Below are positions 43,826-55,086 of a DNA stretch of 64,000 bases, piece by piece. Below the pieces are notes generated by a model. The model was not told the DNA's origin, did no database searches, and saw nothing but the letters and a program-made list of their open reading frames with translations. This DNA comes from Glebionis coronaria (taxonomy: Eukaryota; Streptophyta; Magnoliopsida; Asterales; Asteraceae), in assembly GCA_025667525.1 (NCBI GenBank), contig CM046882.1:545922630-545986629 (forward strand), given 5' to 3'. The translations under genes and the position numbers were made by a program. Numbering within the stretch: the stretch's first letter is position 1; each line of letters opens with the position of its first letter.

Positions 43826-45020
43826 GTGATAAACTCCTTTATTATGAACGACTAAAGTGCGTATAATGCTGAGATTTTGCAATATTATACTTGTGTTTAC
43901 TATATGCTGAATGAGTTAATTTCCCACATAGCTTTGACTATTCTCTATAATACAGTAACTGTTATGTAATTGTGTGTGTAATCGCAAACATAGTAAGTAA
44001 TGTTTTTTCCATTTATCGGCAGGCTGTGAGTTTTAGAGGGTTCATGTTACCTAGGGTAAGAACTCACCATGTCCAACTTCATAAGAAACTAACCAAAAAA
44101 GCGAAGAGTAATTAATATATAAAAATTGTAAGTTAAAATTTCGTGCATGCACGGGTATTATATTAATGAATAATGACGCATAGTTAAAATTTTAGAAAAA
44201 AACCCGTGCGTGCACGGGTATTATAACTAGTTTATGCTATATACAAAAAATAAAAAACTTCATAGAATACAAATAAATTTCATTGCAAGTAAATTAATAT
44301 AGATTTAACATGATAAACAAATATGATTTTGACAACAACAAATTGATGTCTTTTTTAGAGATTTTGGGCACGCAACACGCTTGCTCGATTAAGTTCTCCC
44401 GCGACTTTAAACTCACGTTCCAATCATTCCGAATACACTCATACATGAGTTTCCTTGTAAAGAATACTTAAAACTGTGTTATTAGACTTTGGCAACACAT
44501 ACATATGCTTATCATATGTGATTTAGTCATACTATAAACAACCAACACGGGTAACTTTAAACAGAGGAATCAGGTGTAATGATATCATACCCGAATCAAT
44601 GGAAAATATGTTGGATTCCATCGTACAGATCCAACAAAAATAACAACTCCATGTGAAACCCAAACAAAAAATGAATCAGCTGAAAACATAATTCAAGCTA
44701 TACTCTACATGACGGCAGAGTGAAATACTTTACCCTGATTTGGTGGTATATGCTGCACAAGGGGTTCGAGTGTGCTTTATACAGGGTTCATTTAGGGTTA
44801 CATTTGGACTTAAAATAACGATAATGGGCTTGGCAGAAAACGTTGGCCTGCTTTATCATGTGACATCGATTATGGGCCCGTTTGGTTGGGTGTTCCACTT
44901 TAAAAATTATGGGTTACGTTTGGTATGAGTACATTTTATTTTATCTATAATAAAAGGGGGAATCTCGGTTCCGTAGGAAAAATTCCCCTCACAATGGATT
45001 TGTTTATTCATTTTCCCACT
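43826..45020. other. Intergenic with a possible Helitron 3' end
   Basis: A hairpin CCCGTGCGTGCACGGG followed by TATTATAACTAG and T (about 44202-44230) has the layout of a Helitron 3' end (hairpin then CTRR, inserted before T). A related stretch GTGCATGCACGGGTATTAT precedes it at about 44144. No matching 5' end was fixed. At about 44943, ATCTATAATAAAAGGGGG resembles a Helitron 5' start, also unpaired. Confidence 0.35.
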
Positions 45021-45028
45021 GTTCCTTC

Positions 45029-45447
45029 CAGTGACGAAGCTAGGATTTTATATACGGGTGGGCCAAGTATCAACGTGTCGTCGTGATAAAATGATATTAA
45101 TTGTGGTTTTCTATTTCAAATACATGGATCCTACACAATATTACATGAAAGAATATTTTGATCTAAAAATGGTTTCAAAATAAACGAAATATACTTTCAT
45201 TATACTTGGAACATCTAACGAGTGATAACATCTTTACATACTTTCAACTTCATATAAATGAAATTTAATATTAATGCTATATATTCTGGTTGTTTAGCCT
45301 CTTGTGTTCTATCCTGATATCTCAATAGGGTGAGCCAATTTATCTATTAGCATACCAATTTTAAATCGATTGTATATATGTGTAGTAACTCCTAAAGTTT
45401 TGGGGTGGGTTTTGGCCAACCCAAGTTTATTAGTGGCTCCGTCCCTG
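45029..45447. mobile_element. hAT-type non-autonomous element, 419 bp
   Basis: The ends CAGTGACGAAGCTA and TGGCTCCGTCCCTG form imperfect terminal inverted repeats (CAGNGACGNAGC). They are flanked by a perfect 8-bp duplication GTTCCTTC (45021-45028 and 45448-45455). No coding sequence. It appears inserted into another repeat, because the sequence on both sides reads as one continuous block. Confidence 0.85.
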
Positions 45448-45455
45448 GTTCCTTC

Positions 45456-47768
45456 CTCTCACATAAGAAAAAGCAATACATTTTTCCCTGTGTGTGTTAG
45501 TGTCGATTTCTGTAGCACTTCCCTCTTTATGGCCGTTGATCTGAGTCCTACTTGATATGTTTCGTCTCCATCGTTGATCTATAGGGAAATATCGCATTAT
45601 TTTTCATCCCAGCCTCACCACTCTCATCTACACATACACAAAACATAGATCTACACACAAACAACATGAGAGATAATATTTTTTATCAAACCAACAAGAT
45701 GAGTAGGATGTGGAATCACCGGTTCACTGAAGATGAAGAAGGCATTTCCCAAATCAATTTTGTAAGTTTATTAAACCTACTTTCTGCTTCTTTATTAATT
45801 TTGTGTGTTGTAAATTACCTAGCAATTAAAAATATATTGCCCTCTCTCATAGTCTGAGTGGGTGCTGAAAATGAGTTGTATCCGTTGATTACTTTTGTGG
45901 TAATTAAACTCTCGACATTGATTTGGTTGGTTTTGATCGGATTTCCTTCTCCAAGTTTTGATCACACGTATTGATTGTGTTAAATTTTACTTGGTTGGTT
46001 TTATGGTGTTTGGTGTGAGATGATCTCTCATCTCATCGCTGATTTGAACCACACACCCAAAGCCCACAACCCTCTTCGTTGCCGTCGTTCATGGTGTGTG
46101 ATGCTGATGGTCGGTAGGTGGCGTTGGTTGGCTTAGGTCAGTGGTTTCTTTTGTGGTTTATCTTCGTTTATGGGGGATAGATATAAAATTTATGTTGGAT
46201 TTAATTTACTCATGTTGATTGTGGCGGAATGAGTTGTTGATTATCAAATCTTATGTTTTGAAGACATTCATGTAAGTTTTTTAATTAATTTTGTTTTTAT
46301 TTTTTTATCAATTTTACAATTAGATAGGGGTTTTATTAGTTTATGATTCTATAATATAGATAAAGACGTGTCTAATTGCAGATTATATTTTTTTGGTGTC
46401 TCGGTTTAGGAGGGTACTGATGTATCGAGGAATGTCGGTGTACTTTAATTAGATACGTTATAGAGCAAATTTAGGAAATTACCTTTAGGAAACGGTAATA
46501 ATCCATAAATAAGCTAAAGACGAATTCAGTTAAACACGAGAGTGATCCCGGTTCGTTGTACACAAGGACCTTATGAATTTGAGACGTTCGATTTAATTTG
46601 GACAACTGATTCGAATTGGGTTTCGGTTTTTAATCTAAAAATAATCCTACAATTTTAAATCCTAAAGTGCATGAATCGTAATAATAAGTGTGAAAATACT
46701 TATCATTTTACCACTTATTTTCAATAATAACAAGACCAAAACGTGTAATTTATGTCGTAAAAGTCGGAATTATGCGTGGTTTGTGTTTTTATTGTGTTTT
46801 AGGACCAAAAGATGAAAAAGGAAGAAAACACGGGCTTTCATGGGCTTTTATCGAAGAAAACGGGAAAAGACGAAGTCAAAAGATCAAGAGTGAAAAAAGA
46901 ACGGAAGTCCAAGGCCTATTATGAAGATTTATCGAAGAAAATGTCTAAAGACGGAAGTTTAATGAAGTCGAAGAACTCAAGTCTAAATTAAAGAAGAAAA
47001 TTAACAAGACAAGTTCAAATCCCGAGACGACGTCGAGAAAAGACAAAGAAACTAAATCGAGTCGAGAAGACGTGAAGAAAGAAAGAAGATGCAACACATG
47101 CACTCCTTCCATTTTCCTATAAATACCCTCCTAATACACATTAGGAGGGTAGTTAGTCTTTTTAGTTTAGTTTTCATTTTTGCACTTTTCTTCCTAGTTT
47201 TAGAGAGAGAAAGTTCACTAAGTTTCATCTTTTCTTTTAATCTTTCAAGATTAAACATTTGTGTATTGCTTATTTCATTAATCAAGTTCTATTTAAGCTT
47301 TTAATCTTTAATCTCATTCTACCTTTCTGTGATTTTTAGATTGATTTTGGTGCGAATCAAATTAAATCCGTGTTTATCTTAATGGTTTTGTGCTTAAAAA
47401 GTTAATCTTTTTGTTCCTACATAAGCTTTCATTTGATTAAGCTTTAAGATTCTTGTGCTTATTGGCTTATTTACATGTTTAGCTTATTTACTTTTTAAAA
47501 GTTCTCTTTAAAAGTTCATATTTTTATGGTTTGATTTAAAAGTTTGTTCATTTTTAAGTTTAGATAAGTTGATGTTAGTGCTTATTTGATCTGGTTCAGT
47601 TTTGATTCATTCTAGTTTGGTGTGAGCTTATTCAATGTAGCTTATTACTAGCTTTTTACCGAATCCCACTTATATCGGAAAGGGTTTAAACCCCTTTCCG
47701 ATCTACTTATTCCAACCGGCAACACACCCTCTCTTTTCGATTGGAAAATCGGAAAAGGGTTTCTAGAT
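45456..47768. other. Intergenic, no gene seen
   Basis: No recognisable coding sequence. A purine-rich block (46800-47090) and a promoter-like CTATAAATACCC at about 47119 may belong to a decayed LTR-type repeat, but I could not find a partner copy or ends. Confidence 0.4.
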
Positions 47769-48031
47769 ATTCTGATTAGCACCTCAGTTATTCCGATCAA
47801 AGTGATCGGATTAGGTAATTGGTATTCTGATCATGACCATCTTTGGCATATTCCGATTATGATGGTTTTTGTAACATTCCGATTTGGTTAATCTTGTGAC
47901 ATATTTCGATTGGATTCGGTTAATGTATTCCGACAGTGGCCTTGTAGTTATTCCGATTAGTGCTTGTTGTTATATTCCGATTGCGCATGTTTTGTGGCAT
48001 TCCGATTGGTAAGGTTTTACATCATTCCGAT
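47769..48031. repeat. ~25-bp minisatellite with ATTCCGATT core
   Basis: ATTCCGATT or a close variant starts at 47850, 47876, 47903, 47927, 47950, 47974, 47999 and 48024 (spacing 23-27 bp). More decayed copies lie at about 47769, 47790 and 47824. The spacers share a loose GGTTTTGTNACAT trend. The array stops 15 bp before the LTR at 48046. Confidence 0.85.
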
Positions 48032-48045
48032 TAAGGAATTCTTGC

Positions 48046-48561
48046 TGTTGATCCCAAACTTAGATCGATTAGCTTTGTGTATACGAGATTAGATCAAGTA
48101 ATACACGTAGAGAAACCTTTGTATATGCCTTATGAATCTAAGTGTTATGCGGAATCTAACACTTAAACAAGAACACACAATGATATAAACAAACTTTCAC
48201 TTTGATTATTAATATCAAACTTGCTTACAATGAAAGATGTTTACGAATGAAAACTTATATGAAACTTATATCTAAAGGTCTTCTTTTATAGACATAAGAA
48301 GCCTTGTACAATAATCTACGTATCAGCTATTCTAGGTAAAGATAAATATAGAAAATACATTGTTGTTCCTATCTTTACTAGAAGTATTATAGAATATAAT
48401 AAACGTGTAGAATATATCTTCCATCAGTGCTTGTCTTCAATGTGTCAACGCTTGACTTTAACTTGTCAACGCTTGAGCTGTCAGTGCTTGTTTTGTTCTT
48501 GTCAACGCTTGTTTTGTTCTTGTCAGCGCTCAAGTGATCTGGCCTTAATTTATTCCCAACA
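48046..48561 (-). repeat. 3' LTR of SIRE-like element A (minus)
   Basis: On the minus strand the block starts TGTTGGGAATAA after the polypurine tract AGGGGAGGAT and ends GGGATCAACA (516 bp). A minus-strand TATA (CTATAAAAG) lies at about 48283-48293. About 40-130 bp into the LTR, several copies of GCGTTGACAAG or GCGCTGACAAG occur, a motif that also recurs in the ORF of this element. The matching 5' LTR is not in its expected place. Confidence 0.75.
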
Positions 48562-48613
48562 ATCCTCCCCTAAACTTGATATCCACTCTTATGATCAAGT
48601 TTCTGAATAAGCA

Positions 48614-50386
48614 TTAAGGACTAGGAGGAATCTTACAAACCTTCTCATATTGGTAATGAATAAATCTGATCAAATCTTTTGCCACGTCACTTGAATAATC
48701 TATTTCCAGCTGAGTGTCCTTCATCTTCTCCAAAATAGCCTTGGATATGAAATACTGAGCATCCACAAGTAGATACTCAACAAACTTTGTAGAACTCAAA
48801 TGGTATACACCAGCAGTTGAATATAACCTCCATTGAAGACCACTGAGGTCATCTTCAATATCCTTCCAAATTGCAGGATCCTCATCTTTTGGTCCACACA
48901 TTCTTTTGAATGTGGTCCAAAGTTTTATTCCATTAGCTGAAGTTGGTGCTTCAGCCTCATACTTGGTCTCCAGCAACCTCCAAAGGTCCACTAAGTCTTC
49001 TCTATCACAACTTGCAAACAAAGATATAAGAGTGGTAAAAGTGTGTACCTCCTTGCCAAATCTGCCAATCTTCCAGAACCCACATTCATCTTCTTCATAG
49101 CTCACAATTGGGTTCCTGGAATCTAATGGTAACACTTGCACCATATCTGAAGCTTCTAATGGGGAGAGCTTGAGGCTCTTTCTTATAACTGCTTCACTTG
49201 GATATAGTGGATCCATATCTTTTGGAAACTCAAATGAAATTCCCTTCTTCACTGGCCTGGGAACAATCATAGCTTTCTTGAGTTCCATTTCTTCTGCAAG
49301 TTCCTCCTTTCTTTCATCTGAAAGAAGTCTGAGAGTGTTTGCTTCCTGCACTCTCACCCAAATGGGATAAGCCCTGTTTTCCAACTCATCAAATGTCAAA
49401 GCCTTCAACTTCTGATATGTCCATCCAACTCCATGACATCTGAGCAGCATAAAGTATAGCTCCCTTCTATCCCTTTTCAACTCTAAGAGAATATTGCTTG
49501 CCTTGTGTTTCAAAATTACCTGGCAATCCTTCTGAACTCTAAGAAGAAGCTCCAAACCCCATATTTGATCTGAAATGGTCAAGTCTGGATTATCCATGCA
49601 TCTTTCTTCCCAAGCATTGTACATTTGAACCACCTCTGGCATGTCAAAGTCAACCTGCAATTTCAATTCTCTCAACTTTTCCCTAGCAAACTCATCACCA
49701 TACTCAAGCCTTTCTGGTTCTATAATCATCACACTTGAGTCTGAGCTAGCTCCATCACTTTCTTCTTCTGAAGTCACAAAAAATGGTGACATTTCCTTTT
49801 CATCTTGTTCCATAATTTGTGCAGCCAACCTTTTATCAGATTCAACTTGAGCTGCATCCTTTGGAACACTTTCTTCTACCAAAATACCCTTACCTTTATC
49901 TGATGGTGCAATGGTTGGTAAGGTAGATGGTAATACCTGAGTAGAAACCTCCTTGATGATAGATGATGACTGGGATACATCACCTTCATGTGCAGGTCTG
50001 TCAACGCCCAAATTTGTCCTATCAGCGCCCAAAATATTTCTGTCAGGGTCCAAATTTTCCTTGTCAACGCTCAAATATCTTCCCTCAGCGCCTTGTGTAA
50101 CCTCTCTCAACATAGCTGTAAATGATAATTTTAAGTTTGCCTGAGAGACTAAGGACGTATCAAAACCTGTTTGTTTCTTCAAAGTTGTAAGGGCCTCAAC
50201 AACATCCATTGATTGACCATCATGGCTGCCCTTATCACTTAGATTTATTTGATCTTCCTCCCCTTTGGAAGATTCCTCCATACCCCTCCTAGCAAGATCA
50301 CTTTCCAAAACAACAATCCTCTCCCTCAATTGCTTGAGTTCAAGGCCTTGTGAGCTGACAATTTGTACTAAGTCTGCATTTTGCTT
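48614..50386 (-). CDS. Long ORF in the env position of SIRE-like element A
   Basis: An uninterrupted frame of about 590 codons lies directly upstream of the 3' LTR. It starts after an in-frame TAA at 50387-50389; the homologous copy at 52999-55083 reads through that point (CISLQKQN), so the true N terminus is lost. Visible parts are a leucine-zipper-like coiled coil (GLELKQLRERIVVLE), a region of short repeats (VDKENLDPD, GADRTNLGVD), an acidic middle and a C-terminal globular domain (EVHTFTTLISLFASCDREDL, LQWRLYSTAGVYHLSSTKFV, DVAKDLIRFIHYQYEK). From memory the last domain resembles the end of polyproteins of Asteraceae Copia elements. There is no signal peptide or transmembrane segment. Function unknown. 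Confidence 0.6.
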   Translation of the reverse strand, partial: KQNADLVQIVSSQGLELKQLRERIVVLESDLARRGMEESSKGEEDQINLSDKGSHDGQSMDVVEALTTLKKQTGFDTSLVSQANLKLSFTAMLREVTQGAEGRYLSVDKENLDPDRNILGADRTNLGVDRPAHEGDVSQSSSIIKEVSTQVLPSTLPTIAPSDKGKGILVEESVPKDAAQVESDKRLAAQIMEQDEKEMSPFFVTSEEESDGASSDSSVMIIEPERLEYGDEFAREKLRELKLQVDFDMPEVVQMYNAWEERCMDNPDLTISDQIWGLELLLRVQKDCQVILKHKASNILLELKRDRRELYFMLLRCHGVGWTYQKLKALTFDELENRAYPIWVRVQEANTLRLLSDERKEELAEEMELKKAMIVPRPVKKGISFEFPKDMDPLYPSEAVIRKSLKLSPLEASDMVQVLPLDSRNPIVSYEEDECGFWKIGRFGKEVHTFTTLISLFASCDREDLVDLWRLLETKYEAEAPTSANGIKLWTTFKRMCGPKDEDPAIWKDIEDDLSGLQWRLYSTAGVYHLSSTKFVEYLLVDAQYFISKAILEKMKDTQLEIDYSSDVAKDLIRFIHYQYEKVCKIPPSP

Positions 50387-50419
50387 TTACAAGCTTATGC
50401 AGACTGCCGTCAATTCAAA

Positions 50420-52303
50420 TTTTGTTGTTCCAAATTTGATACTGATAGTTCTTAAACACATGGAGTTTAGATGGATCAAAACCCTATTTTGATCTTTAAA
50501 TCCTCTTTAGGGTTTTCAAATTTGGTTGTTCCAGATTAGGGTTTTCAATGGGTGTTCTTCAAGAACTACAGCAGGATATGATTATCTGAGTTCAGAAAGT
50601 TTGTATACAGCAACAAACTAACATCAATATTGGTTCTTGGATCATGGTTTATGATCACGTAAGTTTTCAAGAGAAAAAGTAGGGATGTTTGTTGCTTACT
50701 GATGAATACAACTGTTCCAGAAGAAAGGTACAGATAATACAACTTGCGTTTTTTATTAAGTCTATTTTGGGAGAATATTTGTTTGCTTTTAAGGTATTCA
50801 TCACGTGGGGATTCTACAAGATATATTAGATATGTGAGTTGCTGTGAGACAAAGTAGGAGAATAGATGGCAAAAATCCTGGATCTGGAATGCGTTTAATG
50901 ATCAGATGTATTCACGTGGTTTATTATTTTGGATGATACACTTTGGTTTATTATTTTGGTGGAAAGTGATATACGAGTATCACGTGAATATTATAGCTAC
51001 AGATATTAATTCATGGTCAGAATTATGGTACGTGATAAGTTCTATTTTGTAGGGATATGACTATCATAGTTTATAGGATGGAAAGGATCATGATTTAATA
51101 AGGGTGAATTACTGCGTGAATTTAGGTATGTTAGCAGTTAACATTTCCACGTTATTTGTGAATAAAGGATATTCACATATTATTACTGTTACATATCCTA
51201 AATAGAATCTTAGTCACTGTCACGTTACCAGTGATCATGTTTGTGGTTATTTTCGATGCTGACAGTATATATTCGAGACACTATCATATGCTATTTACCC
51301 GCTGATGGAAGAGACGCTGACAATAAGAAGAGTTGGCGCTGACATATTGGATCTTGACGCTGACAGAATAAGTCAACGCTGACAGGTTGACAGTGTTGTC
51401 CGAGATATGGCTGTTCCAACGCTGATACGTGTTGTCCGATATCAGACAATACACATGGAAGGATATTGGACAGAGGAGGATCTCGGATAACACACTGATT
51501 GCTGCTGTTTGAGAAAATTGGTACGTTTTGAGCACACAAAAAGGTGGATTATACACACGAAGGTACATGGAATCTCCGTTTTAATATAGAATATCATGCT
51601 GATATTTATGGCTCGGATATTTTTAAAAGGAATTAATGATCTTAATGCGAGTTGGCAACTATTCGTGCGAATTTGATGGATATTTAAAGTATGTAATCGG
51701 GTTAGCCTTGTAAAAGAGTTATCCGTAAAATCAACTTTTACATATGATATATTATTTCATAAAGATTCGTCATGAAGAGGTGTTAGCTTAAGGGGAAGAA
51801 TTCTTATGGTAAGTTTGATGATTGAAGAAGATTTTCGCAAGTTTGTGTTCTATCATATCTTAAGGTCGTGCACTCCCAGTCATAGACTTTAAAGATAACT
51901 TGTTCATGCTTTAAATGTTTGGTGACGAAGACTTGTCATAACACTTGAAGGAGTTACATTATCATGCTCAGTGTCTCACAAAGGATGAGAATATTGACAA
52001 GGGATCGAGGTCTACTTATATTTCCTCTATAAGTTCTTCATCACGTGGATAATACAAGACATGGAACACAAGGTTGGGTTATTCTACTTCTACATCAAAA
52101 ATATTATATTAATTGTTCTTTAAGATCATTACATAGAGCTACATTGGGAGAATCTTCAAAGATTGCAACATTGTTTACTTTCCTGTTGATGTGACAAAAA
52201 GGGGAAGAAATACGTGCTACACTTGAGGGGAAGCAATTTGAAGATCATGTACAACTTACAAGAGATACACATAGAGTTTTGCCACTATCAACTAGGGGAA
52301 GAT
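50420..52303 (+). mobile_element. Interior of a plus-oriented SIRE-like fragment (element C)
   Basis: Homology with the second ORF copy stops at about 50412-50420. The rest up to the LTR at 52304 lacks long frames. It ends with ACTAGGGGAAGAT, a polypurine tract for a plus-strand LTR. (G)CGCTGACA words cluster at 51296-51430. No gag or pol is seen, so this is a deleted or non-autonomous element whose 5' LTR I could not find. Confidence 0.45.
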
Positions 52304-52881
52304 TGTTGGGTCAAAAAGTTGATGTGGCAGAAACTCAAAAACGAAGAAAACGTGAAGTTATTGTCCAAGCGTTGTCAAGAGCAATTTAGGCGTTGACAAG
52401 AACAAATCCAACGTTGTTGGCTCAAGAGTTGTCGTGTGCAATTCAAGAGTTGTTACATGCAATTCAAGAGTTGATAGAATTGTAGACAAGAAGCTTTTAG
52501 AAGATTCTATTTGGATATATATGCAGGATTTATTCTGTATATAGTTATTTAAATAGAAGATTCACATGTTTATTCATTCTTATCTCATGTAAAACCCTAA
52601 TCCTTACACTATAAAAGGAACCAAGGGTTATTAGATTTTTCATATAATTCATTCACAATGTAAACCTAAACGTGTGTGTGCACTAGACGTGGGATTCAAT
52701 GTATACACGTCTAGTGGATGTTTGTTATTAATATAATGAACATCCCTATTGTTTTAATTCATGTTATTCGTGCCTAAACACCTTGTTAATGTATCATGTT
52801 CTAATTCCGCTTTGATTGTATAATCATATGAACATGGTGCATTCGTAGTAGCTTCAAAGATCCGGAAACCAAGGTTTCCAC
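52304..52881 (+). repeat. Plus-oriented SIRE-like LTR (element C)
   Basis: It starts TGTTGGGTCAAAAAG after the polypurine tract and contains GCGTTGTCAAG and GCGTTGACAAGAACAA near the start. It has a plus-strand TATA (CACTATAAAAGG) at about 52607 and ends near TTTCCACA. The following CTAAGTGTCTTGGCTTCATT to CCCAACA (52882-52914) matches the end of LTR 48046-48561 and appears to be the remnant of element B's own LTR. The exact end is uncertain. Confidence 0.5.
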
Positions 52882-52914
52882 ACTAAGTGTCTTGGCTTCA
52901 TTTTATTCCCAACA
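52882..52914 (-). repeat. LTR remnant of SIRE-like element B (minus)
   Basis: 33 bp ending TTATTCCCAACA followed by ATCCTCCCCTAAACTTGATA. Both parts match the LTR end and polypurine region next to the first ORF copy (48530-48580). Only this tip of the LTR survives, next to the oppositely oriented LTR. Confidence 0.6.
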
Positions 52915-52998
52915 ATCCTCCCCTAAACTTGATATCTACTCTAGTAATCAAGTTTCTGAATAAAAACTAAGTACAAGGAGGATTCTTACAAATACAAA

Positions 52999-55083
52999 TT
53001 ACTTATTAAGTTGGAAATAAATAAACCTAATCAAATCTTTGCCAACGTCACTTGTGTAATCCATCTCCAGCTGTGTTGACACCATTTTCTTCAAAACTTC
53101 TTTGGAGATAGGATATTCAGCATCCACAAGAAGATACTCAGAAAACTTTGTAGTACTCAAATGATACACACCAACTGCTGAATGTAGACGCCATTGAAGT
53201 CCACTGACATCATTAAGATCCTTCCATATTGGATCCTCTTCATTTGGCTCACACATCCTCTTGAATGTCGACCAAATCTTTATTCCATTGACTGAAGTAG
53301 GTGCTTCAGTCTCATACTTGGCCTGCATCAACCTCCACAGATATGCCAAGTCTTCCCTATCCAGGCTTGCAAACAAAGACATAAGAGTAGTGAAAGTATG
53401 TACCTCTTTCCCATATCTGCCAATCATCCAAAACCCACTTGCATCTTCCTCATAGTGAACTATAGGGTTTCTGGAATCATGAGGTAACACCTCTACCATA
53501 TGTGAAGCTTCCAAGGGTGAGAGCTTAATACTCCTTCTAATAACAACTTCACTAGGATTCACTCTATCTAATTTTTATGGGAACTCAAGTGGAACTCCTT
53601 TCTTCAATGGTCTTGGTGTAACTAAAGCCTGTTGGATATGCATATCTTCTGCAAGTTCTTCCTTTCTATCATCTGAAAGAAGCCTGATAGTATTCTGCTC
53701 TTGAACACTTGCCCATATAGGATAAGCTTTATATTCCAACTCATCAAAAGATAAATCCTGCAACTTCGTAAAAGTCCACCCTCCTTGATGACATCTGAGC
53801 AACATGTAGTAGAGCTCCCTTCTATCATTCTTAGTCTGTTAAAGAACTTTGCTAGCCTTATACTTCAAAATCACCTTGCAATCCCTTTGAACTCTTAAGA
53901 GAATCTCCAAACCCCAAATTTGATCTGAAAGTGTCATGTCTGGATTCTCAATCACCTTGTTCTCCCATGCAAAGTACATCTGAGCAACTTTAGGCATCTC
54001 ATAATTTACCTGATTCTTAAACTCTGCAATCCTTTCCTTTTATTCAAGTCTCTCTGGTTCTTCAATAATCATTACACTTGAATCTGTACTCCCATCATCA
54101 CTGCCATCCTTACTCTCAATAACAGTCTCCTTCATCCTCTCCTCTTTCTCAAGTTGTGTAGCCAACATGGAATCAAACTTTACTTGGGCTGCATCCTTGG
54201 GAACTACTGTTTCTACCATAATCCCTTTACCTTTATCTAATATATCGATGGTGGGTAAAGATGATGATGTTACCTGTGTAGACACATCCTTGATGATAGC
54301 TGATGACTGGGATACATCCTATAGGTCTATTAACGTCCAAAACCCATGTGTCAACGCCTAACTTACTCCTATCAGCGTTTAGCTTGTCAGCGTTAAAAAC
54401 CTGCTTGTCATCACTCAACTTACTCTTGTCAGCGCTTGGCTTAGAAACTTGTTCTAGCATCTCCATAAATGATATTTTCGTTGGAGTTGCCAGTGAAACA
54501 TCAAGAACCGGCCTCTCCTTCAAGCTGGTCAAAGCTTCAACCATCTCCACACCAATAGAACCACCTGAGCCTTTGTCACTTAAATGAGATGGCTTAGTAG
54601 CTTCCTCCCCTTTGTAAGAATCCTCCCCTGATGAAAGAACTCTTGTCTGCCTTCTCCTAGTCTCAGCATCTTCCAAAACAACAATCCTCTCCCTCAATTG
54701 CTTGAGTTCAAGGCCTTGTGTAGAGACAGTATGTACAAGGTTTGCATTTTGCTTTTGCAAGCTAATGCAGACAGCCGTCAATTCTAACAATGTGTAAGGT
54801 TCCAATCTGCCCTCCTCTAAAATGGGAATTTGACCACCCAAAGTAGAGTCATGGGGCATGGATGGGGTCTTAATGATGTTAGGATTGGCTTGGCCTGCAT
54901 CTAAGCTAGTACAATAGTCCTAGCCCCACCCATGTCACCAACCACACTTGTGGTGGTGGTTCTCTCTACAACATGGCTAGGACCACTAGAGGAGAACACT
55001 CTTGTAGTCCTTCAACATTTTTCCATCCTAAAGTCTGGGGGTGTAGAAGATGATGTAGATTGGGTGTCTGTTTGAAGGTTAAG
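52999..55083 (-). pseudogene. Second, diverged copy of the env-position ORF (element B)
   Basis: It is homologous along its length to the ORF at 48614-50386. The C-terminal domain is EVHTFTTLMSLFASLDREDL, LQWRLHSAVGVYHLSTTKFS and DVGKDLIRFIYFQ. The middle is in three frames, with breaks near 53570, 53830 and 54290. The N-terminal part has MPHDSTLGGQIPILEEGRL, then LLELTAVCISLQKQN and GLELKQLRERIVVLE. Upstream of the ATG at 54859, coding similarity continues (SGPSHVVERTTTTSVVGDM) with stops, up to the Tekay insertion at 55087, so the true start lies beyond this window. The short-repeat region reads NADKLNADRSKLGVDTWVLD. It carries several disabling lesions. Confidence 0.7.
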
Positions 55084-55086
55084 GGA

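Noticed and set aside
47089..47304. Convergent frames on both strands near a CTATAAATACCC box
   Set aside because: Hydrophobic low-complexity translation of T-rich DNA. The TATA-like box suggests an old LTR, but no second copy or ends were found.
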